Assembly: GCF_014633365.1 (NCBI RefSeq)
Contig: NC_068347.1
Location: 23,830,433-23,894,432, forward strand
From: Diospyros lotus
Taxonomy: Eukaryota > Streptophyta > Magnoliopsida > Ericales > Ebenaceae
Direction: 5' to 3'
Length of the DNA: 64,000 nt
The notes beneath the pieces are model-generated. The model did no database searches. It was not told the DNA's origin and saw only the letters and a list, made by a program, of their open reading frames with translations. Positions 1 to 11,510 of this stretch are shown here, one piece after another; position 1 is the stretch's first letter; the number at the start of each line of letters is the position of its first letter. A program made the position numbers and the translations under genes.

Positions 1-85
1 TTAAGTTGCAATTTGATTCTTCAACATTCCCTATCTCTTACATCACCTATTTTTGACCTTCCTAATATCACTTGTTTGATTTCTC

Positions 86-886
86 ATGGCTCCCAACAAA
101 CAAGAACAAACTTCTTCCACTATATTTGCTGACCTCCAGTCATTGCAAAGTTCCATAGAAGTTGTTGAAACCAAAATGCACAATCTTGAGGGTCTTTCAA
201 ATATGGTGGTAACACTTACTAAACGCATGGCACAAGTCCTCAAAATATTAGGTAGGCAAAAGACAGGAGATAACTAAGTGGAGTACTCTCATTCTAGTGA
301 GTTTGTGCATGGTATGCTTCATTCTTATGGGATACACCTTGCTTCAAATAGGAAGCCTTGTTTAGAACGTAGGCAACACCATGAGAGAGATACACATCAT
401 TTGGATTACCATTAGGAAGCACCTAGGTATGATTGAAGGCTTCTAACTTTTGAAGCACCCATAAGTGGCAACCCTAGGATCACTACACACTGTGATAGAA
501 TTTTAGACAGAGAATATGGGCAATCACCGCCTCCCCATTGGTATAGGTAGGAAGACTATAAGGACATTACTAGGAATGTCCAAGCGGATGCTCTAGAGTA
601 TGATGGCAAGTTAGATCCCAATGTGTTCTTAGATTGGTTAGACAATATGGAAGATTACTTCAACATTGAGAGGGTTCGTTTTGCTAAGATGAAATTGATT
701 AGTCCTACAAAGAAATGTTGGCAAAAGGCTCAATAAAATTTTGAGAGATTATGTGAACCTCCTATCACCCAATGGGGTGTCATGAAGCAAAAGTTGAAGG
801 AAAAGTATTTGCCTACCTTGCATAAGAGTCAGTTATAACAACAATTACTTAACCTAAAACAATCAACTTTTATTGTAATTGATTAC
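86..886 (+). pseudogene. T1 gag, N-terminal part
   Basis: Broken Ty3/Gypsy capsid gene. It opens at ATG 86 (MAPNKQEQ) with a short coiled-coil-like region. After stop codons it continues around 595-840 with the retrotransposon gag core: FLDWLDNMEDYFNI, then WQKAQ and PPITQWGVMKQKLKEKYLP. Position 886 is the T2 insertion point, and the frame resumes at 14201. The copy at 63471 is closely similar and independently broken. Several internal stops mean it cannot be translated as one protein. Confidence 0.75.
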
Positions 887-3773
887 TGTCAGGTTCCTAG
901 ACCTGACCTTGGGTTTCTTAGGCAATTAGGAAGAAACTGTGAGAGAAAGTAATTGAGAGAGAGAGATAAAAAAGAATAGAGAGAGAACGAGAGATAACAA
1001 AAAGAACAGGAAGAACAGAGAGAAAGAGCTGAGAGAGAGAAAAGACAAAGAGAATGAATTCTTGTTAGTTCACATCATGATCTCCCATTGTCCAAGCAAT
1101 GGCCTATTTATAGGCCTACTATGTAATACCCAGGAAATTATTAAGAGTATAAAGGGTATTTGATGAAGGGTATAACCGAAATTATTGAAAGAAATAGGCA
1201 GTAGGGTACACTATCAATGTTTTAAGAGACCGAATTGATCGGAGGGAGTACCCCAGACCCTAGATAGCTAAGGAAAATGATATAATACCGACGAGTAATA
1301 TGAATTATGATTTTAGGTGATGAAAGAAATTGGATCGAGAACAGTTTTCGGTACAGCTGTCGTTCAGGCTGAGAAAACCGAATCGACGTAGGGAATATCC
1401 GAAAAGTCAATGGAGTATCTTGGGGTTTTAGATTTTATCTATAAAATAACCCTTGAGCGATTTCGGGTTGAAACGAAGAGATTTGGGGTCAAAATGATCA
1501 ATCGAGCCAAAATATAATTTTCTAAATTTGTCGGAGAGAGGTCAAAATGGTAGTTTTTCAGAAATTTCAAGGGTAAAATGAGAAGTACAAAACTTATGGG
1601 CCTTAATGGTGGTATTGGATAGATCAAGGGTGCTTGGGAAAGGCCAGAACTATTATTGGAAGAAATTAGGGGGTGAAAGTGTAAAAAATGGAAAGTTTGG
1701 GGTGTGAACACAACAGCCAAAAACGGCCGCCGCAAATCCACCGCACGTGGAGGCTATCTCCAGCGATAGGACGGCCGAGGGTGGTTCGGGGAAGGTATTA
1801 TACGGCTCAAGGAGGCTTGGGGGGCAAGCCTTGGCCTCTGATTGGTTGCAAAACGGCCGGAATTTTGCTATAAATAGCTAGGTTTTTGGCCGAGATTTCA
1901 CATTCAAATTGCTCGTGATTGGGAGTGAATCGAAGGGAGTGGTTAAGGGGCTTTTTCTCCTTGCATCAAGGAGAACGTTTTTGGAGCATTTGGGAGCGGT
2001 TGGAGTGCGTTTGGTGGCCGTTCGAGGGTCGGCCGGAAACTGGAGGCGGCCCGCCTCGCCACGCCTACAACCGGCCGTTTAGGCCCCTTTCTGGTGGTCT
2101 TTCGGCCTGAAACTAGCCCCATCGTGATCGACATAGAGTGAGCTGAAGGGGGTATGCTCAAATTGGTCATCAGATGAGCTGTCGCCGGCTGAAAATCGGA
2201 GAAGAAGGTGGTGCGTGAGCTGCACGTGCCACACTTCACGCGCACTCACGCGCTGGGCGAGTGAGGGCGCGTGAGAAGGGGTATTTCAGTAATTTTTTTG
2301 CCAGTATTTTTCTATATTTATTTTAGGATTTATTGTGTTGAAAAATTTGGAAAAATGTGTGAGGAGATAATTATTTTGGAATTATCGAAGTGAAAATTGG
2401 GAGAAAATAGAGGAAATTATGGAAAAATTAAGGAAAATGGATTTTAATGCTTCCTTGATTAAATATGATGTTTAGGGAGTATCGTGGCTCGAGATTGAGT
2501 ATAAGTTCAAAGGTTTGTGACTTGGTACGCAAATCGAGGCAGTGCACGAGGATCGAGGTAATCCGAATACATTCGAGGTGAGTGGTTTGATCCTAGTTTT
2601 ACCTTGTCTTGAAAATGTCTTGGTGTGTGTATAGTGGGTTCTGGTGAGCGGTTGTACCCTTCCGAGCTTAGGATACTCGTGATTGAACTAGTTCGGGTGG
2701 GTGATTGTACCCTTAAGAACTCAGGATGTTATATTTATGCGTTTTACTTATGTAACTTTGGCATTGTATGCATATTGAACATGTGGTATATTGCATCAAC
2801 TGTTTTTACTTGCAAAAGAGTTGGTGCATGGCGTGTGATTTTCATATCATCGGGGTGTCGGTTTTTGTGTCGTTGTTGGGTTCGTATGGGATTGGATGGG
2901 GTCTTCTTGGGAATGGGACAAGGTTAATCCAGGTGACAAGTGACACGGTAGGGCACTCGAGAGATTAAGTATGTCGCGACAAGGTCAACCCCAATGGTGT
3001 GTGGAATTGATTTTCCACAGAAGGTTGAGTATGTCAAGGAGATTTCTCAAGTTAGACGTGTATGCATGTTGTCGTTTTTTCTGTATATGCCATGCTCGTA
3101 TGTCTTTTATGCATTATGTAAACTGTTTCATGCCGTCACTTAGATGTTTTATCATCTAATCTGGGTTATGCCCTTGGAACATTCAAACGTTCCAGCCAGG
3201 GACTGCTGCGAAGGCGAGGACGTGGCCAGTCGAGGGCCAATGGTGTTTAGAATGATAGTCATTGTATCATTTTGAGGTGATAGTAATTATCTTAGTATAT
3301 GTATGAATGGTAGTATGATAATGTTGATTATTATTTGGTAGTTTTGTAATAAGTGGTTTGGTGTAGAAACGCCTTGTAAGAACCCGTGGTAGGCCACGGT
3401 ATTTTGATGTTAATGTATCCCCTGCGTTATAATATGTCTCGCTTAGTCTTTAAGATTTGTGATATTGTTAAACGGGCAAGACTAAGATTCTCTGGGTTAG
3501 TTATCTGCATGTGAAGATTGTTCTTGAAATCACAGCGCGTGATGAACTTGGAAAAAAAAAAAAAAGATTTTCGGGAATACCCTTATAATGACACGCCTGG
3601 CGAGGCAGGGTGTTACATACTAGCTTTTAGTTGTAACTATTAATTGAAAGATACAAGTTGCTTTTAGGCAATTACAACTGTGAACTGAAAGGTACGACTT
3701 GTATAGCAAAAACAAAGTATGTATAGTAATTGCAACAAAATGTAATTACTGTTATAGCCCTAGGGTCTTGACA
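887..3773 (-). repeat. T2 3' LTR, split by solo LTR T3
   Basis: About 386 bp of LTR, in two parts at 887-1121 and 3618-3773, aligns with the other T2 LTR (9599-9941 plus 14145-14195). It contains a GA-rich (gagaga) stretch near 955-1050, as does its partner. The outer ends TGTCA and TGACA are inverted repeats of each other. Confidence 0.82.
1122..3617. mobile_element. T3: 2.5-kb solo LTR with perfect 5-bp target duplication
   Basis: The 2,496-bp segment starts TGTAATACCC and ends GGGTGTTACA, inverted termini with one mismatch. It is flanked by TACTA at 1117-1121 and 3618-3622. The empty site can be read in the sister T2 LTR at 9835-9850. There is no primer site, purine tract or coding region, so it is a solo LTR left by recombination between two LTRs. 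The TGTAACACCC-type end and large size are usual for plant Gypsy elements of the Del/Tekay kind (family knowledge; clade not proven). A TATA-like CTATAAATAG lies at about 1869, downstream of GC-rich sequence. Confidence 0.83.
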
Positions 3774-4335
3774 ATCTCCCCTCCTTAAAAGATTTCTTAT
3801 CCCCAAGAAATCACAATAAAGTTCTGTAGTGATTATGGCAATTGATTTTGCATGCCTCTTTGCAACTAACAATTGCCTTCGACAATCCTCCACCTCTTTC
3901 TCATTTGCAATGACAGTATCCCAGTCTTCTTTCTGTTCCATTGATTTCAACTTTCTCTTCCTTTGATTAACACGGTTTTCCATGTCATGCCATTTTCTCT
4001 TCTCAAGTTGTATAATATTGTTAATCTTCTCGAGTTAAGTTTAGATGCTTCATCCTTTGTATGTCTTATTTCAATTTGAAGAAACTTCAGACTTCCATCT
4101 GCGACTTCAATAGTTTCATCAAGTTCTATTTTCCTAGTCCTAAGCCTCTCAATTTTCCCAACATCCTGATTGCATTGGAAGGGACGAGAATGTTCTGTAG
4201 GTTCCACAATGGCTGAAACATGACCTCTATATCTAGATTTAGACCATATGTAATGATATTCTGGAGTCTAAAGGTCCAAAATTCTCAGTCTTAGGACCTC
4301 ATCAGCCCTACAATCAGTTTCCTTGGAACCAATTG
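3774..4335 (-). pseudogene. T2 internal coding remnant, charged coiled-coil-like protein
   Basis: Next to the purine tract (complement of 3774-3786) the minus strand carries two overlapping open stretches, 3947-4207 and 3672-3983. They are rich in Lys, Glu and Arg with heptad-like spacing, for example ERLRTRKIELDETIE and KSMEQKEDWDTVIANEKE. They do not resemble gag, protease or polymerase domains. They may be a decayed structural protein or a captured host fragment. The far end is cut by the hAT-like insertion at 4336. I do not recognise the protein. Confidence 0.4.
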
Positions 4336-5213
4336 GGTTGCACAGAAACAGAAATGGGAAATGTTTTCGATATGAAACAAAAATGAAAAAACAACATTTT
4401 TCCAAAAAAAAAAAAAGTAGAAAACGGAAATGCGAGATAAAGTGTAAATTAAAAAAATATAGGGTTTTTTTATAAATATAATTTTTAATATAGAAAATTA
4501 TGAAAAATAGTTATTCAATCTAAAAGTAAACAAAGATTCTTTCCATAATGCATTCAATCAACATAAACATAAATTTCATAATGCGTTGCATTCAAGCAAA
4601 CATAAATACAAAATCCATAACACATTCAAACAAACATAAATATAACTTCCATAATGCATTCAAACAAACATAAATATAAAGTCCATAATGCATTCAAGCA
4701 ACCATCAACAATAAACATAAGTTCTATCATTGTTCACCATGACTTAGTAATTAAAAACAAACAATAAATTTAAAAAACATAATACAAGTAATTGACTAGT
4801 GAGCAACCAAATCGACGGCGACATGAGAACCAAGCAATCAGTGGTGACGATCAAAGAGAACAATGGCGAGAGGATCGAGGCTCAAATCAACGATGACATG
4901 AGCATCGAGCTACAAGCAACCGACGGCGACAGCGAGAAGGAACGACGATGAGAGGATCGAGGCTCGAATCAACGGCAACATGAGCAATATAATATATATA
5001 TATATTTGCTACTTCCATCTCTAACTAGATTCAGTCGTCGGACGAAAACTCATTTCCAATCAGAAACGCGTTTCCGAAAGTTTTCTTTAATTGCAAAACG
5101 CCCTCGAAATGTTTCGTAAATTACAAAAACTGCCCAGAAAACATTTTTGGCAGTTTTTAACGTTTTTGAAATAGGAAACATCTCGAAAACACCGAAATGG
5201 CATCTCTGAGCCA
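4336..5213. mobile_element. T4: hAT-like non-autonomous DNA transposon
   Basis: The left end CAGAAACAGAAATGGG and the complement of the right end, CAGAGATGCCATTTCGG, are imperfect inverted repeats with more similarity inward (GTTTTCGA). Plant hAT elements often begin CAGRGATG (family knowledge). The interior has no transposase. It holds a 34-bp tandem array (4540-4715) and a duplicated unit around GAGAGGATCGAGGCTC (4868 and 4951). No clear 8-bp target duplication is visible, so the exact ends are uncertain. Confidence 0.5.
4540..4715. repeat. Tandem repeat, about 34-bp period, 5 copies
   Basis: Units follow TCCATAATGCATTCAAACAA followed by ACATAAATATAAAG, with about five consecutive variants. 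It lies inside the hAT-like element and probably expanded after that insertion. Confidence 0.75.
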
Positions 5214-5700
5214 TTTTCATGCATCAGAGGGAACCGGTATAAGAGTGTTCTAGCCTGAATTGCCCAATTGAAACTTCTTTGACTACATGTGGAGCGTCAA
5301 AAACTTGATCCAGCCTAGAATAGATGCCAAAGGGACACATCTCACCAAATGCATGAAAGATCTCATAATCGCGACTTTCATCTCCGACGTGATTTATAGC
5401 CAGAATATCTAATGAATCAATTTTTTTACCAAGAAATCACAGTCACTAAAATCTTAAGTTACAAATGACTGGTCCAATTCAAATTGTTCCTCATCTTCCT
5501 ATAAGTCAGAAGTATGGGGAAGGATTCCAACTCTTGTAAAAATAGATTTTGTAGTGGATCTTGGAGGAAAATCCACTAGTAGGTTGGCCTGAAGCATTTT
5601 TGATAACCTATTCAAAAATTCGTCCAACTTGTGGCCAAACTTAGCAAAGTCTTCCTTGACTCATTTCTCTAATGTCTACACAATTTCTCTTATTGAAACA
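5214..5700 (-). pseudogene. T2 internal coding remnant, second part
   Basis: The minus strand shows a mostly open frame with one or two stops. It includes the segments FAKFGHKLDEFLNRLSKML and VDFPPRSTTKSIFTRVG, and farther on DILAINHVGDESRDYEIF. It is in the same orientation as the 3774-4335 remnant and was contiguous with it before T4 arrived. It is not a recognised retroelement domain and could be transduced host sequence. The T5 insertion ends it at 5700. Confidence 0.4.
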
Positions 5701-6132
5701 TGTCACGGCTAGTCCGAGACAGTGGTCGGCTTTCTAATTCCGATTGAATTAGGAAGCTTAAGAGCAACACAAGAACATATAGGTAGAAGGGGGAAGAAGA
5801 CGTTAAAGGGAAAAGAGAGAGAGAGTGAGAGGGAGTGTTTGTGAAACGGAGATTTTGTATTCAATTCATTCATGCCCCTCCAAGATAGCCTTGGGGAGAA
5901 TATATACTCAGCCGTGGGAGGTAGGTCTGCTGTAGCAGATCCTACTCCCTCATTCGGTTGTAACTAACCTTTTTGTCTTTTCCTAGCCACTATGTGTGGG
6001 GCCCAGGACTAACTACTTCTCAACAGAAAATGACAGCAAGAAAGCTAACAATTACAGCAGAAAAAGAAAAATTAGAAAGTTACAGCAATAAGGAAATTCA
6101 GGATAGGTAAATATGGGATTCCTCTTGTGACA
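5701..6132 (-). repeat. T5 3' LTR
   Basis: This is a 432-bp LTR from TGTCACGG to TTGTGACA. Its last 254 bp match 9169-9422 with few differences. It contains a gagaga run near 5815 and the motif GAGAATATATACTCAGC near 5895, which recurs near 9187. Confidence 0.85.
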
Positions 6133-6449
6133 ATTCTTCCCCCCTAACAGATTTCTTGTCCTCAAGAAATCATGAGGAGGCTGGCAGCTCTTGGAAATTG
6201 TTTGAGTAAGTCAGGCAAGTATTCCCATGAGTTGTTCTCAGCCGATCCTTCCTTCCATTTCACTAACACTTGCATGAGTGGGGCTCCCTAATTGTAGATT
6301 ACCCTCCTATCCAATATGGCCTCCGGTTCCTCCATTATATTTTCTTCCCTAGGGAGGGAGGGTAATGTTGCATTCACCAGCTCAGTACCTACTGCTTTCT
6401 TCAAAAGCGAGACATGAAAAACTGGGTGAATTTGGGATTCTTCAGGAAG

Positions 6450-7310
6450 CTACAACCTACAGGCCACCTTCCCCACCCTAGCCACGATAGTAAAGGGTCC
6501 AAAGTATCGGGGGCTGAGTTTTGATACATGCCCTCGTGTAATTGATTTGATATGGGAGTGTTTCAGCCTCAAATACACCTTCTCTCCCACTATAAACTCT
6601 TGATCACTTCTCTTTCGATCAGCTACTTGCTTCATTCGGTTTTGGGCGGATGCCAATTCCTATTTTAATTGTCGTAGTACCTCTCTCCTCTGCAATAAGT
6701 ATTCCTCAACTGCAGCTGCAGAGGTATGATTCCCTAAGGCCGGTAAGAGAGGTGGCTTATACCCAAAGAGAGCTTCGAATGGTGACATTTTTAGGGAGGA
6801 GTGGTGGCTTGAATTATACCACCACTAGACTAAAGTCAGTCACCTATGCCAGGTCTTGGTTTGTAGGATACATACACACCTTAAATAGGTTTCCAAACTC
6901 TGATTCACCCTCTCGGTTTGCCCATCCGATTGAGTGTGGTAAGCGGTGGACATATTTAGCTTAATCCCCAGTGCCTTCATGACTTCTTGCCACAATAGGC
7001 TTGTAAAAATCTTATCACGGTCAGAGATTATCATCTTGGGGATCCCATGTATGGCTATCACTTGATCCAAAAAAACCCGAGCCACTTCTTTGGCGGTGTA
7101 AGGATGGGCCAGTCTTATAAAGTGGGCAAACTTGGTTAACCGATCTACTACTACCAAGATGCTATCCTTCCTTTCAGATCTTGGTAACCCTTCGATAAAA
7201 TCCTTTGAGACACTCGACCAAGCCTGTTCGGGAACTGGCAGAGGTTGCAATAGTCCTGGGTACGTGGTATTTTCATACTTGCATCTCTTACAAATGTCAC
7301 AAGCTAACAC
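6450..7310 (-). pseudogene. T5 integrase core and C-terminal domain
   Basis: The minus-strand frame 7379-6840 carries the second half of the zinc-binding motif (CDICKRC), then the catalytic core: VVVDRLTKFAHF, SDRDKIFTS and SDGQTERVNQSLE, fitting the D,D-35-E arrangement. The C-terminal piece 6656-6450 has the GPF-type domain SPRYFGPFTIVARVGKVA. A stop separates the two. In life it would insert retrotransposon cDNA into the chromosome; here it is broken. Confidence 0.85.
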
Positions 7311-8110
7311 AACCGGCGGTAATAACCGGTTAACCCTAGAAATCCCCTTAGGGACCTCACCGAGGTCGGTCTTGGCCAAGACATCATAGCTTCCACCTTC
7401 TTTGGATCGGTGCTCACCCCTTCATTTGAGATAATGTGCCCCAAATACTCTACCTGTCCTTGTCCAAATGCACACTTAGATTTCTTAATAAAGAGCTGGC
7501 TAGATCTGAGGATATCAAGGGTGATTTAAGGTGAGTCAAGTGTTGATCAAAGGTAGGGCTATAGACAAGTATGTCATCAAAGAATACAAGTATAAATTTT
7601 CGAAGATAGGGTTCAAAAATTCTGTTCATGAGGGATTGGAAAGTAGCTGGGGCATTGGTGAGCCCAAATGGCATCACCAAGAATTAAAAATGCCCATGGT
7701 GGGTTCTAAAAGCAATTTTGTAGATATTCTCGGGTTTCATCCTAATTTGATGATATCCCGAACGTAAATCCAGCTTAGAGAAGTATCGGGCATGGTGAAG
7801 CTCATCCAAAAGGTCCTCCACCAAGGGTATAGGGAATTTATCTTTGATAGTTATGGCATTAAGTTGGCGATAGTCCACGGAAAATTGCCATGAACCATCT
7901 TTCTTTTTAACTAGTAGGACTGGAGAAGCAAAAGGACTTTGGCTAGGTCGAATGGTTGCTTGTTGAAGCATTTCTCTAACCATCTTTTCAATCTCATTCT
8001 TTTAGATTGGGGGATAGCGATAGGACCTACTGTTGACGGGTTCTACATTGGGTTTTAAATGGATTGAATGGTCAAACAGTCTGGCTGGGGGTAGGGATTT
8101 AGGCTCAACA
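7310..8110 (-). pseudogene. T5 reverse transcriptase
   Basis: The minus-strand frames 7983-7684 and 7680-7450 carry [47 protein letters not shown] and the catalytic box [10 protein letters not shown]. They continue as [14 protein letters not shown] and FLGLTGYYRR near 7310, where the sequence jumps directly into integrase. A stop near 7682 and small shifts inactivate it. The missing next segment (RNase H start) is at 8742 on the + strand. Confidence 0.87.
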
Positions 8111-8455
8111 AATAGATCCTCATAACCAACTAGCAGTTTATTAATGATTTCTAAGTAGTGTACCTGGTCGGGACCCCCCTGGGGCTTGCTGACAGTAAGG
8201 CCGAACTCCCCCTACATCATTGGATCCTCCACTCCTTTTTTGATGGCCACCATTGAAAAGAAATGTGCCAGCTGATTCCATCTTCCTTTGAATACCTTTT
8301 GTAGCCTTTTTCCAGAGATCATCTAGCAAGATCCGGTCTCCTTGTTACCCGATAATGTCATCCTCCTCCCCTCTTTCTCAAAAGATACCTCCATTTTGTT
8401 GAAATCAAAGCTGATAGGGCTTACCCTTTTCATCCAATCTACTCCCAGAACCACA

Positions 8456-8720
8456 TCACAGCCCCCCCAAATGTAGCAATCTCAAATCTGCCTCGAATTT
8501 TTCTCCCTGCATCTTCCAACAGAAACCATTGCAGAACGACCTTCTCAACACCTTTTGGCCATTAGCCACCATCACGCTCAAGGGAGGTGTTCCCGAGAGT
8601 GGACACTTCATTCGCCTGGCCGTGCTTTCATCGAGAAATTTGTGGGTACTCCTACTGTCGATTAAGATCATGAGATTACCTTCCTTGGCTTGTCCTTCCA
8701 CCTTAATGAGTTGCTTAAGA
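8456..8720 (-). pseudogene. T5 aspartic protease remnant
   Basis: The minus strand has LIKVEGQAKEGNLMILIDSR, where the expected catalytic Asp-Ser/Thr-Gly triplet reads Asp-Ser-Arg, followed by THKFLDESTARRM. The 8720-8809 part of this frame is only the complement of the inverted + strand fragment and is not protease. Confidence 0.7.
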
Positions 8721-8741
8721 AATGAGGATTCAGTTGGGGAA

Positions 8742-9161
8742 TAGCAGTAGAGGAAGCCTTCGAGAAACTGAAAGAAGCCATGATAAGCTGATGGGTTTGG
8801 ATTACTCAATCCAGTACCGGAAGGGCACGAAAAACAGGGTCACGATGCCCTATCAAGATGTTATGAAGAAGGCAATAATGCAGCCATGACTGCTGTAATT
8901 CCATATTGGTGCCTGGAGGTAATACAAAGCTATGAGGGTGACGAGAAGGTGAAGAAAGTGTTGGAAAGAGTGGTTGTGGGATCAGAGGAATGGGAAGGGT
9001 ATACATTGGTGGATGGGTTGCTAAGATATGAAGGCCGAATTGTGATAGGTGATTGTGTCAACCTCAAGAGGAAAATTTTGCATGCCCTACACAAATCTCC
9101 ATTGGGGGGACATTCTGGAATTCAAAATACATACCTTCGGGTAAAACAACAAAATCATTAA
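8742..9161 (+). pseudogene. Inverted T5 segment: RNase H borders plus integrase zinc finger
   Basis: On the + strand, EEAFEKLKEAMIS (start of Gypsy RNase H) is followed at once by LDYSIQYRKGTKN (end of RNase H) with the middle deleted. Then comes an integrase N-terminal region (8886-9161) with LLRYEGRIVIGD and HALHKSPLGGHSGIQNTYL, giving the two histidines of the HHCC finger. It covers the part of pol absent from T5 at 7310, so it is best read as T5's own segment relocated and inverted. Confidence 0.75.
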
Positions 9162-9168
9162 GGGAACA

Positions 9169-9422
9169 CCTCCAAGATAGCCTTAGGGAGAATATATACT
9201 CAGCCGTGGGAGGTAGGTCCGCTGTAGCAGATCCTACTCCCTCATTCGGTTGCAACCAACATTTTTGTTTTTTCCTAGCCACTATGTGTGGGGCCCAGGA
9301 CTAACTACTTCTCAACAGAAAATGACAGCAAGAAAGCTAACAATTACAGCAGAAAAAGAAAAATTAGAAAGTTACAGCAATAAGAAAATTCAGGATAGGT
9401 AAATGGGATTCCTCTCGTGACA
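9169..9422 (-). repeat. T5 5' LTR, truncated
   Basis: It matches 5879-6132 but lacks the first 178 bp of the LTR. In the element's own orientation this removes the U5 end and the primer site. The breakpoint abuts the inverted pol segment. Confidence 0.82.
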
Positions 9423-9585
9423 CAACACTTTCTTTTCGACAGCGACTCACCTCTTTCTAAGTTTGTCGTAAGCCTAGTTCCATTGTATCCAATCTCGCCT
9501 CCAACTACTTTGTGTGAGTTCCTTCGACCATCTCCACTGCTCGCCTTCAAAATTTGATTCTGAATTCAACAACCGAGGATCTTTA

Positions 9586-9598
9586 CTCTGATACCAAA
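9586..9598 (-). other. T2 primer-binding site (tRNA-iMet)
   Basis: The minus strand reads TGGTATCAGAG (9596-9586), complementary to the 3' end of initiator-Met tRNA, two bases from the 5' LTR that starts at 9599. This fixes the orientation of T2. Confidence 0.8.
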
Positions 9599-10564
9599 TG
9601 TCAGGTTCTTGAACCTGACTTAGGGTTTCTTAAGTAATTAGAAAGAAACAAAAAGAAAAAGTAATTGAGAGAGAGAGAGAGAGATTAAAAAGAACATAGA
9701 GAGAGAGAGATAATAGAAAGAACATGAAGAACAAAGAAAGAGTTGAGAGAGAGAAAAGACAGAGAGAATGAATTCTTGTTATTTCACATCATCATCTCCC
9801 ATTCTCCAAGTAGTGGCCTATTTATAGGCTTGCTAGCTTTCAGTTGTAATTGCTAACTGAAGGATGCAAGTTGTTTTCAAGTAGTTACAACTGTTAACTG
9901 AAAGGTACAACTTGTATGGCAGAAACAAAGTACAATATGGTTGTTAAATAAGATAAGTAAGGGGTATTAGTGTAATTAACTTAAAATACTTGTGTATATA
10001 TTCTCTTGTATTATACACTTTTAGTAGAATATACACATATTATTTTATTCACATGGTATCAGAGCCACTAGACAAACCCTAGATCCAACCGTCGTCGTCG
10101 TCGCTATCGCCAACTGATGGTACCTCCACCAGTCACTTCGTATGTCGCCGTCACTGCCGCTATCCAACACTAGTTCTCATATCTCATGCATTGCTATTGC
10201 TTTGCTGATCTACCATTGCCATCGCTGCTCCTTTTGTCACGACCAGTTTCAAATCATGCCTCCTTCCATTGCGGTCGTTTCAAATCTCGCTTTGTTGTGT
10301 CCCCAATCTACCGTCACCATTGGCCTTCCATTGCACGTGGTCGGCAACCGTTCTAGCTTCCTTGTTGCGGTCGATCCCTACAAGCTTCTATCATTGAAGA
10401 AGCTTCACATTTCTCACCCAGATCTTGCCTAGATCTAGCCCAAATCCGCCCTACTCTAATTCCAATTAGCAGAACAACGGGTTGTTCTTTCCGTATCATG
10501 TCTTTATCTACAAAACACTCACCACAAGCCTCTCCACCACGTCCACAACTATAACTATTTTCCA

Positions 10565-11510
10565 TTTTTCGGGCACACCAATTATTACCACAGAGAAATT
10601 GAATGGATAAAATTATTTTGTGTGGTTATCCACGATTGAAATTTGGTTTCTTACACATGGCCTTGAGGATCATTTGGCAATGACCATTTCAACTATTTTC
10701 GAGGGAAATCAACCTCTTTGGTGACAAGTGGATGCACAATTACTAAGTTTGTTGTGGCAAACTATTGTTCCGACTTTGATGCATATATTTCGCCCTCTTC
10801 GTGAGTGTAGTGCTCTATGGACTTAGGTTCGTGAGCTATATACGAGTGACATCACTCGTATTTATGATGTGATTGGTGTTTTGTTCAATCTACAACATGT
10901 TGATTTAGATATGACCACCTATTTGGATAAGCTCCAAGCTTCCATTACTGATTTTAACGAGTTAATGCCCTTTGATACAGATATCAAGAAACAGCAACAA
11001 CAACGTGATCAAATGTTTACTGTCCTCTGTCTTCATGGGATTCGACCTGATCTTGAATCAATTAAGACACAGATTCTCGACAATGCCTCTCTACCTCCTT
11101 TGACGGAAGTATTTTCCATGTTACTTAGAGCCTCTTCTATTACTACTGGTCGTGGCATGTTTGTACCTGGAGATCACTTAACCCTTGAGCCTCTTCTATT
11201 ACTACTGATCATGACATGTCTGTACCTGAAAATCACTTAGCTCTTGCTACTACCCAAACTGATTCTCATCCTAGTCATGGAAGTAATTTAGGTGGATGTC
11301 GTGGTGGTGGTGGGTGTCCTCGGCCCTAGTGCTCCTATTGTAATCATCTTGGTCACACTCGAGAGACTTGCTATCACTTACACAGTCACCCACCTTAAGC
11401 AGCTATTACTATTAACACTGTTGTTGGCGTTTCAAAGGGTCAGGCATCTATCACACCTAGTGATTCCTCACCAGTGACTATCTCTGAGGAGGAGTATGCT
11501 CAATTCCTTT
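10565..11510 (+). pseudogene. T6 gag
   Basis: It begins with the Copia gag motif TTEKLNG, then a capsid-like frame at 10869-11240 (DKLQASITDFNELMPF, QQQQRDQMF). A CCHC zinc knuckle CSYCNHLGHTRETC lies near 11330-11371. Frameshifts and a short internal duplication around 11140-11230 break it. Confidence 0.8.

Larger units (their letters stand above)
5701..9422 (-). mobile_element. T5: rearranged minus-strand Ty3/Gypsy element
   Basis: Bounded by a full LTR at 5701-6132 and a partial LTR at 9169-9422, with near-matching flanks AAACA (5696-5700) and CAACA (9423-9427). The minus strand encodes protease, reverse transcriptase and integrase in order. The piece of pol between the reverse transcriptase thumb and the integrase core is missing from its place near 7310 and is found at 8742-9161 on the opposite strand. 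Gag and part of the 5' LTR are gone. A purine tract is visible as the complement of 6133-6147. Confidence 0.8.

Noticed and set aside
7132..7767. Plus-strand frames across the T5 integrase and RT region
   Set aside because: Shadows of the minus-strand pol, which carries the conserved motifs.
9053..9304. Plus- and minus-strand frames across the truncated T5 LTR
   Set aside because: The same sequence at 5879-6132 shows that it is LTR; the frames are accidental.
10142..10432. 96-codon open frame after the T6 primer site
   Set aside because: It lies in the untranslated leader before gag, with low-complexity residues and no domain.
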